A stretch of 64,000 nucleotides of DNA from Rhizomys pruinosus (GCA_009823505.1 VZQC01005680.1:4026689-4090688), one strand, 5' to 3'; counted from the first letter of the stretch, positions 1 through 10,479 are shown. Notes: a model not told the origin generated them from the sequence alone. Numbers and translations: made by a program.

Positions 1-49
1 GTGTTGTCAATGTGTGCAATGGCGCGGTCAATTGTGCTGGATACGTTAG
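1..49. repeat. Tail of a preceding tandem unit (MITE-internal sequence)
   Basis: The first 49 bases match the sequence just before the second URR1-like end at about 1691-1742: both start GTGT-GTC, share GGCG-GTCA and reach TGTGC-GGATA. The window therefore opens inside an earlier copy of the internal unit. The alignment is by eye. Confidence 0.6.
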
Positions 50-490
50 TGTCCAACTGTGACACACCTGGGTTGAGGGGCCTCACTTGGGGAATTGGGC
101 TCCTTTGATTGGCCTGTGGGCACTGTCTGTGCAGTTATTGTCTTATGTTCGCGAGCAGTGTGGAAGGGGCCCAGCCCAAACACGCTGAGTCCGTGCCACC
201 CTGTGGTGCAGTGTTGTGTGTTACCCTATATAGCATAGGAGGGCCTGGGCATGTAGTCCAGGGGCAGCAAACAGTAAACTAGCATTCTCCATGGCCTTTT
301 GTGCTTTTAGCTCCTGCCTCCAGGTCTCCGCCCTGAGATTTACCTGCCTGAGGCTTCCATGCCACGTGCTTCCCCTCTCCGAGTCTTTGATGTAACTGTG
401 ATCCCAGGAGCATGGTAAGCTGAATCAACCCTTTCCTCCCAAGCTTTCGGTGTTGGTCAAGGTGTTTTGTAAGACAATGGAAAGACAAAC
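50..490. mobile_element. URR1-like hAT-Charlie MITE end, first copy
   Basis: Reads from a GTCCAACTGTGACACACCTGG start through GATTGGCCTGTGG, a GCCCAGCCC..GTGCCACCC core and AATCAACCCTTTCCTCCC, the layout of rodent URR1-type non-autonomous hAT-Charlie elements. No transposase is encoded. It is repeated at 1740-2150 in the same orientation. Confidence 0.7.
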
Positions 491-1690
491 GGAACAACAT
501 TCATGGTAACCATGACTGGATGGTATTTGCTGTGACGATCTAGCCTTGGTGTTTTGGGGAGGATTGGATTGTGGAGGTGTTTGGATGTTTTGGGCTGGGA
601 AGATCATTACTGCTTAAAGCATTGTTTGTTTCTGTGGAGCTTGGAGCAGTTTTGTTGAAGGAGTTGTAGGAAGATGGAGGCTGGCTTGGAAGTTTGTAGT
701 TTCAAAGGGAAGCAAGACATACCGGGATGTTTATCTGGTGGGTTCTGGTCAGCTGGCTGAAGCTAATTCAGCGTTAAGTATACAATCGAGACCAGAACCG
801 AGAGTGAACTCTTTGCTTGTACTGGGAAATAGATGTGGCTTCTTAGCTGGGGCTGAAAAATCAGCTTAAATAACAAGAACCAGCATACTGTGGTGAAATC
901 TTCCTGAGGAAGAATTTACTTCAGGGCAGACACACAGAGCTGTGTTTCAGAAAGGGGCCTGAGCCTCCCATCTCAACCAGAAGCAGGACTTGATAGTATT
1001 GTAAGAGTCTCCTTTATATCAGGGTTCTTGTTTGAACATTGACGGGGCCTGGTACCGAGAGAGCAGCGAGGCCTGGCATTTCTGTGAGGGTACAGGAAAA
1101 AGACCATGGTGTGAAGTGCAACCTCCGTTCGCAGTGAAGCGACTCCAGGATTGCAGGGGGGGGGTCATGAGCAGAAGCTGAGGCTTTGCACCGGAGAGGC
1201 CAGAAGAGAGCCAGGTGACTGTCGCTGCCTCCAGTTTCAGTGGTGATCCCAGCTTTTTGGAGATGCCAGGACCAGGGATGACACAAGAGCAGCTGCAGGT
1301 GTGAAATGGAGTCGGCTGGGTCCTGCGAGATGAGCGGTGTTGTGGCACGATGGCAGAGTCAGAGAGGGTAGCTGCCGAAACCCTTTGGAGCCCAGAAGAT
1401 GTGGAGTGAATCCCAGGTGTCCAGGCCCTTGAGCTACTTTGCTGGACTAGTTTTGCTTTTAGTGGCTGATTCGTCCTTGAAATAAGACAGTAATTTTTGT
1501 TGTTTTGGATTTTTAGCGAGCTCACATTTAAGAGACTTTAATAACGAGACGGTGAACTTTAAGTGTTTGGACAATTTTAAGGACTGTGAGTGCTTTTGAA
1601 GGTTGTACTGTCTAGGTTGTGATTAATGTTAACATCATACTTTGGTGATAGACGCGAAAAGGTGGTGGTTTTAATAGATGTCGTGTTTTT
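491..1690. repeat. Internal segment between two direct URR1-like ends
   Basis: About 1.2 kb bounded on both sides by URR1-like sequence in direct orientation. I recognise no SINE or LINE inside. The longest frame (1019-1525, minus, 168 codons) has no domain I know and is probably incidental. Together with the left flank it forms a unit of about 1.69 kb that also appears partially at position 1. Confidence 0.5.
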
Positions 1691-1739
1691 GTGTGGTCGA
1701 AGTTTGACAAAGGGCGTCATGTTGTGCGGGATAGCTTTA

Positions 1740-2150
1740 AGTGTCCAACTTGACAACCTGGGTTGAAGAGCCCAATTGTGGGAATTTGGGCTCCATTAGA
1801 TTGGACTGTGGCCACGCACGTGGAGTGATTGTTTGATGGTCGAAGCAGTGTGGAAGGGCCCGCCCTACAATGAGTAGTGCGACCCCTGGGCATCGTTTTG
1901 TTGTCATGCTATCATAAGAAGGCGGGCTGTGCATGATGCCAGGAAGCAAGCCGGTGAACAGCATTCCTCCCTAGGCCTTTTGTGGCTTCCAGCTTCTGTC
2001 CTCAGGTTCCTGCCTGTAATTCCTATTTGGCTCCCTCAGTGATAAACTGTGACCAGGGATGTAAGCTGAATAAACCTTCCTCACCCAAGTTCGGTGTGGT
2101 CAGAGTGTTTTTCATAGCAATTGGAGAAACTAGACACAAATAATGGTAGA
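1740..2150. mobile_element. URR1-like hAT-Charlie MITE end, second copy
   Basis: Matches 51-490 through most of its length (GTCCAACTTGACAACCTGGGTTGA, GGAAGGGCCCGCCC, GTAAGCTGAATAAACC) with small indels. Same orientation as the first copy, offset about 1692 at the start and about 1646 near the end because of indels. Confidence 0.7.
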
Positions 2151-2325
2151 GCTCCATAATTTCTTCCGGTCTCAAGAATGAGATGGAACCTTGGGCTGCT
2201 AGACCTCTGTTGATGAGCTCCAGACCAGTGAGATAACAAGGTGGACAGTAACTGAGGAAGGACAGCTTGTACATACATGTACATGTCCATCTCCACACAC
2301 ATGAACACACACATAAGCACATATA
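2150..2325 (+). repeat. B4-type SINE, 3' part
   Basis: Contains the B4 phrase TGAGCTCCAGACCAGTGAGA, a degraded AAGGTGGACAGTAACTGAGGA and a CA-rich tail. The tRNA-like head is missing. Confidence 0.55.
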
Positions 2326-2384
2326 ACAGAATTAGGAGGTGAGAAGATGTTTTGTTAATCAGTTTTTGGTGGAGACTGTGACTG

Positions 2385-2605
2385 AAAATAATCCGAGCCA
2401 AAGCAACTTTCACAGAGAAAGATTACTGTGGTTCACAGGTTTCAAGGGGCAGCTTTTGTCTAGTCCATGGTCACTTCCTCTCGTCGCTGTGGGTTTGTCA
2501 TGAGGCTGAGCATCATGGCAGAAGGGTTCTGGTCAGTAAAGCAACTCATGCCATGGCGTCCAGGAGGCAAGAGAGCAGAGCAGGAAGAGAGAAACCTCAA
2601 AATTA
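2385..2605. repeat. hAT/URR-like MITE fragment
   Basis: AAAGATTACTGTGGTTCACAGG followed by a GTCCATGGTCACTTCCTCTCG block and a purine-rich stretch, typical of internal parts of rodent hAT MITEs. Neither end is clear. Confidence 0.35.
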
Positions 2606-2610
2606 ACATG

Positions 2611-2820
2611 GGGCTGGGGAGATGGCTCGGCAGAAGAACAATAGCTGCTCTCGCAGAGGATGCAGGTGTAGCTCCCAGCACCCACAATGGTCTCACCATT
2701 AAAAACCTTGCAACCTCCAGTCGCAGGAATCTGACATCCTCTTCTGACCACAGCAAGCACTGTATGCATGGGATGCACTTACAAGAAACAGGTAAAACAC
2801 TTGCTCAAAAAATAATGTAA
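2611..2820 (+). repeat. B2 SINE, diverged
   Basis: GGGGCTGGGGAGATGGCTCGG head, CCCAGCACCCACAATGG, then GACATCCTCTTCTGACC and an A-rich end. The A box is recognisable; the B box is degraded. Confidence 0.8.
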
Positions 2821-3017
2821 GGGCTTCGATTGGGGTTAATGGGTGAGAACTACAAAACATATAGAACTTGGACACTCATTGAATCAACTTGATTGAACCA
2901 ACAGCCCCCCTTTCAGGATGGTGGACCCATGAGCCTGTATGTGGGTTTGGGCACAATTCACAATTTGAAATTGGTTTTACATGAAAGATGCTTGACTCAC
3001 AATTTACTTAGAACATA
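2821..3017. other. No feature recognised
   Basis: Mixed-composition sequence with no recognisable repeat or open frame. Confidence 0.5.
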
Positions 3018-3250
3018 TGTGTTAAAAAACATGCTCAAACCACACACAAACACACAATACTAAAACACGCAGAGAAAAGAAGAAAGATGCAGAAAAGTCT
3101 ATAGGCAGAATGCACGCATCTGCGTGGGTGGGTGAGGTGGGGGGGGAAGGGAAGGGGATATATGCCTGAACTGAATTGGAAAGTGATGTATGAAATACAC
3201 AAAGCATGAATAAAAATAAATTTAAAAAAAATAAAAAAAAATAAAACGAT
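3018..3250 (+). repeat. Possible L1 3' end with A-rich tail
   Basis: CA-rich start, a GGTGGGTGAGGTGGGGGGG run, GAAATACACAAAGCATG and a terminal AAATAAAAA-rich stretch, as in rodent L1 3' UTRs. No ORF2 remnant is visible, so the call is tentative. Confidence 0.35.
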
Positions 3251-3267
3251 CATGAAACAAACCAGTT

Positions 3268-3445
3268 AGAGCCAGTGAAGTGGATCAGTGGGTAAGAAGA
3301 GTTGCTGCAAAGCATTAATAATAACCCGAGTTTGAGCTTTGGGATCCGTGAGGTGGAAGGAGAGAACTGACGCCTGCAAGCTGTCCTCTGACCTCCACAT
3401 GCACGTCATGGGACAAGTCTATATACTATACACATGTGTTATGAA
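3268..3445 (+). repeat. RSINE1/B4-type SINE
   Basis: AAGTGGATCAGTGGGTAAGA head, GAGTTTGAGCTTTGGGATCC, GGAAGGAGAGAACTGACGCC and GTCCTCTGACCTCCACATGC: the standard RSINE1 order. Confidence 0.7.
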
Positions 3446-3483
3446 GGAAAATCTCTTATACAAAATGTAAAGAAGAAATGAAG

Positions 3484-3732
3484 AGGGCTGGAGAGATGGC
3501 CTACCGGTTGGGAGCACCGACCGCTCTTACAGAGGACCCGGGTTCGATCCCCAGCACTCACATGGCGGCCGAGAACCGTCTGAAACTCCAATTCCAGGAG
3601 AACTCCAGCTCCAGGGGAATCCGAGACCCTCTTCTGACCTCCGCGGCATTGCACGACACGGGTGCACAAAGTTGCATGCAGACAGTACATTCATACACAT
3701 ACAGAAATAAATAAAAAAATAAAAATAAAAAA
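3484..3732 (+). mobile_element. B2 SINE (17-bp duplication subfamily) with perfect 15-bp TSD
   Basis: Body starts AGGGCTGGAGAGATGGCC, has B box GGTTCGATCCCC, and carries two adjacent near-copies of AACTCCA-TTCCAGG-G that mark the subfamily. It ends in an A-rich tail. Direct repeats AAAGAAGAAATGAAG lie at 3469-3483 and 3733-3747, so this is a clean and probably recent retroposition. Confidence 0.93.
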
Positions 3733-3756
3733 AAAGAAGAAATGAAGAATCCGGTT

Positions 3757-4100
3757 GTCAGAAGGACTGCAAATCCCCTCCTACGAGGGCTGCACACATG
3801 GATCAGAGAGGGCCCAAGAAAAGTGTTTTCTGAGTTTCCCAGAATTCCAAGGGACACATAGATGCCCGCTTCCTCCAGAAGCTGCCAATTTTATGACCTC
3901 TTCCCCTTTACCTGAGGTCCTGCCCAGGGCCTATAAAGGAGTGTACCTCAGTCCTATCTTGCTTGCTGGCTGATAGGCTCCAGGTGCCCACAACTGCCAT
4001 GGCCTGGCAATTCCTGAAGTAAATATGTTCCTGGAGTGACTAAGCCTCGTGTGCCTGTCTTTTATCAGGGGTTTGTGCTGTTATAGATCTAACAAAAAGT
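3757..4100 (+). repeat. LTR-like block, tentative
   Basis: Starts TGTCAGAAGG and has a TATA-like CCTATAAAGG at 3929-3938, then a pyrimidine-rich stretch and GTGCCTGTCTTTTATCA, a promoter/R-like order seen in rodent LTRs. Family and exact ends are not determined. Confidence 0.4.
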
Positions 4101-4284
4101 ATACAGTGTGCAAATGTGGGAGAAGGTGGGGCTATGTAAGCAAATTGGAAATGGTCACAATGCTTTGAAGCCTAAAGCTTCTGACTTGTCCCAGCCCTCT
4201 ACCCTACTCGATTTTTAGGAGCACCTTCTGGTTCCTTAATACACTGTTTCTATCATTATCCATTTGTCCATGGTTGAATTTTTT

Positions 4285-4565
4285 TTTACCAGGACTTAGA
4301 AATCTCAGAGAGTGCTTATGGATCATGATTGCCACCTATAACACCAGGAAGCAGAGAAAGAGAAATGACAAGGAACAAGATACACACTTCTGGGACATGC
4401 CTCCACATGACCTTTTTCCTCCAGCTGGGCTCCTCCTCCTAAGGTGTCCATAATCTCTCCATAATACCATCAAAGTATGAATGAGTCAATAGATTGATGG
4501 GGTCAAAGCCCTTGTGATCCAATTCCCTTCCAAAGGCCCTACCTCTAAACGGTAATGAATCTCAA
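4285..4565. repeat. hAT MITE remnant, tentative
   Basis: GGACATGCCTCCACATGACC, TTCCTCCAGCTGGGCTCC and CCATAATACCATCAAAGTATG resemble the second half of rodent hAT MITEs (vicinity of 18580-18660). Old and indel-rich. Confidence 0.35.
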
Positions 4566-4570
4566 TCTGT

Positions 4571-4962
4571 CCTAGTTTAATTTCTGTTGCTGTGACAAAT
4601 ACCCTGACAAAAATCAATATGGGGAGTAAAGGGTTTGTTTGACTTACAGGTTACAGTACTTCATTTAGGGAAGCCAGGGTGGGAACTCAAGGCAGAAACA
4701 TGGAGGCAGGAACTGAAACATAGACCATGGAGGAACAGTGCTTGCTGGCTTGCTTCTTCTAGGTTCCTCAGCTACCTTTCTTATATAGCCCAGGAATGGC
4801 ACTACCCACATGGGCTGGGCCCCCCTACATCAAATAAAAATTTAAAAAATGTCTCACAGACTTGCCCACCATTCAGTCTGATAGAGACAATTCCTCAGTC
4901 GAGGTTTCCTAATCCCAGATGATTCTAGTTTGTGTCAAGTTGACAAAAACTAACCAGCACAG
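4571..4962. mobile_element. URR1 hAT-Charlie MITE, nearly complete
   Basis: Runs from CTAGTTTAATTTCTGTTGCTG through GTGACAAATACCCTGACAAA, AAGGCAGAAACATGGAGG, GGGCTGGGCCCCCCTAC to GTGTCAAGTTGACAAAAAC. Both termini are recognisable and no transposase is present. Confidence 0.85.
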
Positions 4963-5318
4963 GGAGAAAAAGGTTTATTGGGCTTATACTTCCTTCCAGG
5001 TTGTAGTTCATTCTGGAGAAGTCAAGGCAGGAACTTAAAATATCATATCCACAGTCAAGAGCAGGGAGAGGTGACTCTCCCATATTCCTTGCTTACCTGC
5101 TCTCAGCTGGCTTTCTCTATTCTTATGCAGTTCAGGGCCCATCCTATGGACTGGTGCTGCTCATAGTGGGCTTGGTCTTCCTACATGAATTGGTACTTAA
5201 GAAAATCCTCCACAGACACACCCACAGGCCAACCTGATCTGGGAAATGCCTCAACCGAGGTGACTCTATGTGGTGTCAAGTTGACAGCTAAGCTAAGGAG
5301 GGCACAGAGTTTATTCAG
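4963..5318. mobile_element. URR1 hAT-Charlie MITE, 5'-shortened
   Basis: Directly abuts the preceding copy in the same orientation. Starts at GAGAAAAAGGTTTATTGGG and ends at GTGTCAAGTTGACAGC, so the leading ~45 bases of the element are missing. Confidence 0.8.
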
Positions 5319-6065
5319 AAACTTCTGGAAGGCTTATTGCAATAGAATTTATTGATTTTTTTTTGTCCAGCAACTCCCCAGGTGACAATCACATGTAAAG
5401 GTCCAGGAACCACATTTCCAGACCCCTTAGAACTAACATCCCAAATGTGCCAGATGCTGAGGATGGATCACATAACAATGATTATTTCCCTCAAAATGCT
5501 TCCTTGGCAAATAATTTAAGTGCTAGGGAGGTCCTTGTCTGATCCTTTATATGAGAATAACTGTTTTTCTTTCACTGGGTCAGCGTGACCATCAAGAGAC
5601 ACTGAGTTACAGACCTTTGCTATTGTAGAAAGATATGTCTTTAGAACTTTGCCTGTCCCCAAGTCTGCAAATGCCATTAAACAATATAATTTTATCCATA
5701 AAATTTAATTACGTAAGTGAAAAATTTAAGTGACCCCCTTCAGGCCACTAATAATTCCTTAAATACAGGATTGAGGCAATTTATGAAACAATTAAAATAA
5801 ATTCTTGCTGAGTGCTCACTGAACAGGCTTAAAAAGATTTCCTTTTGATTTCTTATACATTGTTTGGTTGTTTCCAGCAATGATCAAATGTGATATTTGT
5901 TACTTTAATTTAACACTTTTCTCCACATTCTTCACATTTCTGTGGGCAATACCTGCCACTAATTTGAACCTGGGGTCTTCTTTTCCTACCAAAACATAGA
6001 GATATGGTATGTATCACAAGAATAGCTGGTGAATAGAGAGAGCAAGTAGTCAACATCAAGATACT
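5319..6065. other. Repeat-poor AT-rich stretch
   Basis: No recognisable SINE, MITE, LTR or coding frame. Short homopolymer runs only. Confidence 0.55.
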
Positions 6066-6105
6066 GGTGCTAGGGCTGGGGAGATGGCTCAGGAGATGAG
6101 GATAG
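6066..6105 (+). repeat. B2/B4 SINE head fragment
   Basis: GGGCTGGGGAGATGGCTCAG (tRNA-like A-box region) without any following SINE body. Confidence 0.5.
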
Positions 6106-6284
6106 TTAACATAATGTGGAGCTAATGAACAGAGGCTTCAACATAACTGTGTTCTGTGTAAGTAGTAACAAATGTTTTTGATAAGATCCTTATGTATTCT
6201 TAATAATAAGTTTAAAATTGGGTATGCTTGTTGATACATGTAGAAGCAGCAGTTAACACATGGAAAGCTTTTGTTTGTACACAA

Positions 6285-6740
6285 ATAATAAAGGAAAACC
6301 TTCTACTCAGAGCTCAATCTCAGGCTGAGAAATTATAGACCAGATCTGTGATCCTAACGAAGAATTTGCTGACAAAGTTCGTGTTTATTAAAATGGCCGC
6401 GATTGTACTGGCATCAGCAATATATCATGTTGCTGGGTATGTCACAACCCTTGCCCACATGTGCCCAATTATTTACTATTGTAAAAACCCTGACCAGCTA
6501 CATTTTCTACAGTAGCCTAAGGGGCATCTATACCTCTGTGCTAGAAGTCTCAAGTCTACCAATATGATTACTTCCAAAGGATGATATGAAATATCCCCTG
6601 AAAACTTGTTCTGGTTTGACCTTCAATTTCTCTGCAGTGGGTGTTCAGACTGAGGTTCATGCATAATAAGGAAAATATCTTCTGGTTTGAGCTTTTTTCT
6701 TTGCCAGACCAGTCTCAGGTTAGTTCATATAACACAAGAA
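6285..6740 (+). repeat. LTR family 'L', copy A (diverged)
   Basis: Contains CAATCTCAGGCTGAGA, TTGCCCACATGTGCCCAATT, AGCCTAAGGGGCATCTATAC and CTACCAATATGATTACTTCC. The same blocks occur in the same order at 36590-37200 and, reverse-complemented, at 9118-9655, so this is a dispersed LTR-like family. Confidence 0.6.
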
Positions 6741-6830
6741 GGAAAGCCCTTGCTGCACATGATTATGAGGATCTGAGTTCAAATCCCCAGCACCCCCTCA
6801 GAGTTGAGCACAGTAACACACAATTTTAAA
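6741..6830 (+). repeat. SINE fragment
   Basis: CTTGCTGCACATGATTATGAGGATC with GAGTTCAAATCCCCAGCACC (B-box region) from a B4/ID-type SINE, 3' part lost. Confidence 0.5.
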
Positions 6831-6910
6831 GTAGTCCTAGTTTTCGTATGATAAGATGGGAAGTGGAACTGGGACATTGTGGGTCAATGTGAACAAGAGA
6901 TTCTTACTTG

Positions 6911-7122
6911 GGGCTGGAGATATGGCTCAGTGTTTAAGAGCACTGGCTGGTCTTCCAAAGGGCCCAGGTTCATTTCCCAGTACCTACCTGGCTGCTAACA
7001 ACTGTCTGTAACTCCAGTTCCAAAGAATCTGATGCTCTCTTCTGGCTCCTGCAAGCACATGGTATACTTATATACATGCAGATAAAATGCTTATAAACAC
7101 AAAGAATAAATAAATAAAAATT
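6911..7122 (+). repeat. B2 SINE
   Basis: GGGGCTGGAGATATGGCTCAG to an AATAAATAAATAAAAA tail, with CTGTAACTCCAGTTCC and CTCTCTTCTGGCTCC between. No internal 17-bp duplication. Confidence 0.88.
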
Positions 7123-7129
7123 TGGAAAA

Positions 7130-7203
7130 GAGACACTGCCTCAATCAAGGTCGAGTGACACCCAAAGTTGTCCTTTGACTTCCACACAAGCTGTGATACA
7201 TAT

Positions 7204-7284
<81 letters not shown>
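7130..7284 (+). repeat. B4/RSINE tail followed by (TC)n(CA)n microsatellite
   Basis: AAAGTTGTCCTTTGACTTCC is a SINE 3' end. (TC)n spans about 7206-7247 and passes directly into (CA)n to 7284. The apparent Cys/Val- and Arg/Glu-repeat frames on the other strand are products of this microsatellite. Confidence 0.85.
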
Positions 7285-7289
<5 letters not shown>

Positions 7290-7299
7290 AGAGACCACC

Positions 7300-7940
7300 A
7301 GACCCTGTCTTTGAAACTTACAAGATACACAAAAGCCCCTCCTTACGGTTATAGAACCAGTAAACAGTTACAGGAGCAGAGACTGATCAACCCAGCTGCC
7401 TAAAAGAGACTCCAACCTGCCGAGCTGCCCACCAGTCCTGCAGAGAGCTCCAGGGTTGAGTTTTCATGAATCATCCTCTATGTTCGGGTGAGCTTCGGCG
7501 ATGCTGCTATCTTTGAATCGTCCTGGTTACTATAAGTAACCTCTGGGCCATATTCCTCAGAGTAGCCCCAACAAAAACATTGGTTCATCAAATCAGATGT
7601 TGGTGTAATGGTTCCTTTGATATGTTGGGGATTCTTTATCTGGGGTGAGTAGACATGCATATATTGTATTTCTCTTGGAAAAATCTCATACAACTCTTCT
7701 GGGGATCAACATCAAATCTTCATGTTTGTAGAGAAGCATGCTATTGGCTGAGCCATCTCATCCCAGCCTGGTTTAAATATCTTAAGCAACAAGCCCCTCC
7801 AGCATATACAGTCTGAGGTAACCTTTTCTGATGACTTGAATGGTTGGCTCGGCATTTGTTATACAGTTTCAAACACAGTCCACACATTTGTTTGGATCAC
7901 TGATTTTTAGGAACAGTTACAACACAGCTCTGTATGGTAC
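7300..7940. other. Mostly unassigned sequence
   Basis: No convincing repeat except a SINE end (GGCTGAGCCATCTCATCCCAG, minus) at about 7746-7770. No coding evidence. Confidence 0.45.
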
Positions 7941-7944
7941 ATCT

Positions 7945-8025
7945 GTACCCTAGCACAACTAGGATACTAAAGTATGAGGAGCATGAGTTCAGGTCTAACC
8001 TGGGCTACACAGGAAGATATCCCCT
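7945..8025 (+). repeat. B1/B4 fragment
   Basis: GTACCCTAGCACAACTAGGA..GAGCATGAGTTCAGG..AACCTGGGCTACACAGG matches the central 7SL-derived part of B1. Confidence 0.5.
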
Positions 8026-8500
8026 CCCCCACCCCCTGCCACACATAGATATCATGCCAATAGATCAGAAGAGAGTCATGAAATGATCTTCAAATTACAT
8101 AATTATCAGTATTCTTTTCATGTACTGAGAGAGTTTGCATAATTTCCCTGTAGTAGAATGCAGAGGAATCAAAACAATAAACTAAGAGATCTCCCAATTC
8201 ATTGGAGCACAAAATTTAAATCTGTGTTTGCTAACAATATTTCAATTTCTGGGAAAAAAATCTAACATAGACTAAATAATTGTGTTTCTATCTCTGCTTT
8301 GGGAAGAGTCTGTTTATTTATTGCTTTGGAGAAGAATGCCAAAAAGCTGGAAGTCCTCACTATGGTGTTTGCCTTTGCCAGATAAGATCATTGCTTAACA
8401 TGGTATCGATTTGATCTTACAAACATACTCATCAACTGTTCACTCTAGGTCTGAGAGTAAAAGAATTTTAACAACTGGTTTGGGCTCTTCAGATCTTGAA
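8026..8500. other. Repeat-poor AT-rich stretch
   Basis: No repeat or gene recognised. Confidence 0.5.
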
Positions 8501-8502
8501 TT

Positions 8503-8732
8503 CTTTTTAGATTATTTTTATTATTTTTAATTATGCGTATGTGTGGGCTGTGTGTGTTTATGTGCAAGTGAGAAAAGTTGCCTTTAGTGGCCAGAAGGTT
8601 GGGTTGATTCCTGGGAGCTGGGGAGTTATAAGTGGTTGTGAGCTGCCTGACTTGTGTGCTAGGAATCCAACTAAGATCCTTTTCCAGAGCTGCAAGCACT
8701 TTTAACCAGTGAGCCATCTCTCCAGCCTCCAC
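8503..8732 (-). repeat. B2 SINE
   Basis: Reverse complement of a B2: poly-T/A-rich end at the left, AACCAGTGAGCCATCTCTCC at the right (head of the minus-strand element). Confidence 0.85.
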
Positions 8733-8744
8733 CTGACAGTAATT

Positions 8745-8897
8745 CTTTTTTTTGGTCTTTTCTAGACAGGGTCTCCCTGTAGCCCCAGCTGTCCTGGAAC
8801 TCACATTGTAGACCAGGCTGGCCTTGAACTCACAAAGATCTGCCTGCCTCTGCCTCCCAAGTGCTAGGATTAAAGGCGTGTGCCACCACGCCCGGCC
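8745..8897 (-). repeat. B1 SINE
   Basis: Poly-T, GAGACAGGGTCTCCCTG-like start, TGGAACTCAC, GTAGACCAGGCTGGCC and GTGTGCCACCACGCCCGG: near full-length minus-strand B1. Confidence 0.93.
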
Positions 8898-9117
8898 TGA
8901 CAGTACATTCTTACATGGAGGAAATAATCATGAAGAACTATCAATAATCAGTTGTGTGTTATATTATAGCCTACGAAGCTCTTCAGTTCCTTGCTTGCAT
9001 TGATTCCTTCCCATTGCTTTTAAGTCAGAAGACCAAATTTTTACACAGAAGGCTATTAATCTATTGTTTTCTGTGAGATCGTTACTGGAATTAACCACAG
9101 ACTGACCTGTCCCATCA
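8898..9117. other. No feature recognised
   Basis: Unassigned single-copy-looking sequence between a B1 and an LTR. Confidence 0.45.
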
Positions 9118-9655
9118 AGAAGATTCAACACATACTCAGGGTGCAGAGGAAGTTATTCTTTATTGCACACACGTCGTAGACTTGACAAAATCTGTTCCAG
9201 AGAAACTGAGGCCCAACCAGAAACATAATCAGGATTTTATAGGATTTTTCACATTATCCCTTAATAGTAATCATATTGGTGGATTTGAGGCGTCCAGCAT
9301 AAAAGTATACATGCCCCTTAGGGTATTAGAGGAAATTTAAACAGCATTTTACAAAGAAGCAGATATTGTGGGCACATGTGGGGTGACTTCCCAGTAATAT
9401 GCTGATGCCTATGTTAGTTATTTCAACCAGTAAGACACACGGCAGCAGCTGCTACCTGAAGGACCACTGCAAGAGGCAGCATCGTCCTCTAAGGTGTTCT
9501 TGTGGCTCTCTGCCTTGTCTTATCTCAGCCTGAGACTGAGCTCAGAGTGGCCTCTGGGATTTGAGTACAAGTAGATGCTTCCAGAGTCCTAACTGATCCG
9601 TCGTCCACATACATGGAGAAGCATTCTTGTTATCAGGCATACAGAAGACCCTTGT
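9118..9655 (-). repeat. LTR family 'L', copy B (longest)
   Basis: On the minus strand it reads through TCAGTCTCAGGCTGAGATAA, CCACATGTGCCCACAATATC, CCTAAGGGGCATGTATAC, CACCAATATGATTACTATTA and GCAATAAAGAATAACTTCC (polyadenylation signal) to its end. About 540 bp, colinear with copies at 6285 and 36590. No internal retroviral genes are present, so it is a solo LTR or fragment. Confidence 0.65.
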
Positions 9656-9859
9656 CATATATTTGTCAGTAGCTACTCATCCACCTCATAGAACAAAGTA
9701 TACTGAGGTCATAGTTCATCAGTTCCCCCATCAAGATGTGATTTGGGTAGGAAATGTGCCTCATGGAATCATCATATATTTGGATCTTGGTCCCAAAATG
9801 GTAGAAGGATTCAGGAAATTTTAGAAGGTAGAATCTAGTTGGAAGATACAGGCTACTGA

Positions 9860-10008
9860 AGGGGAAGTCATGGGAGGTGTCCTTCCTGTCCTACCCCTTC
9901 CTGTCCTCCTTTCTTCTTCCTGTCCTCCTCTGTCCTTCCTGTCTCACTCTATCCTTCCTGTCTTCCTCTTTCCTGTCTTCTCTCCTTCTGTCTTCCTCTC
10001 CTAACATA
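9860..10008. repeat. Pyrimidine-rich degenerate tandem (CTTCCTGTCCTC-like)
   Basis: Imperfect repeats of CTTCCTGTC/TCCTC over about 150 bases, all C/T-rich on the plus strand. A short frame through it is low-complexity. Confidence 0.75.
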
Positions 10009-10009
10009 T

Positions 10010-10478
10010 ATGGGGTTTTTTTTCATATTTTTTTCAGCCATTGTGGTGACATGGAACTCCTGGAAGCTTATTTCTTTTAATAGAAATGCATGTTAACTTA
10101 TAGGAGGTTTCACATTCCAAAGTTAGAGGAAAGCAAATGAAAAGAAAATGAATCAATATCAGATGCCTAACATTTGACTTTTTGGCTCATTCACTTCACC
10201 CCTTCAAACATGTATTTCTCATATACGTATTGAGCAGATATTGTATTACAGAGCCTCTTCCATTAACAGCTAAAATCTTGAGCCCTTGTTGGGTAGTTAA
10301 GAAACAGTCTTTGGATCCAGAATATTTGAGCCTCATCTGCACCTGTCAATGATCACATGTTTTTGAACATGTTACATTTATTCCTTTAGCTTTGTTTTAT
10401 TTTCTTTTGAAATATAGATAATAGAAGTAATGCCCAGTTCTGTGAGGGTTGGAAAAGGATTAAATCAAATAGGAATGT
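10010..10478. other. Unassigned AT-rich stretch
   Basis: No repeat or gene recognised. Confidence 0.45.
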
Positions 10479-10479
10479 G

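Noticed and set aside
1019..1525. 168-codon minus-strand frame
   Set aside because: It lies within the repeated ~1.69 kb unit and has no recognisable domain. A transposase remnant was considered, but no hAT catalytic or dimerisation motif is visible.
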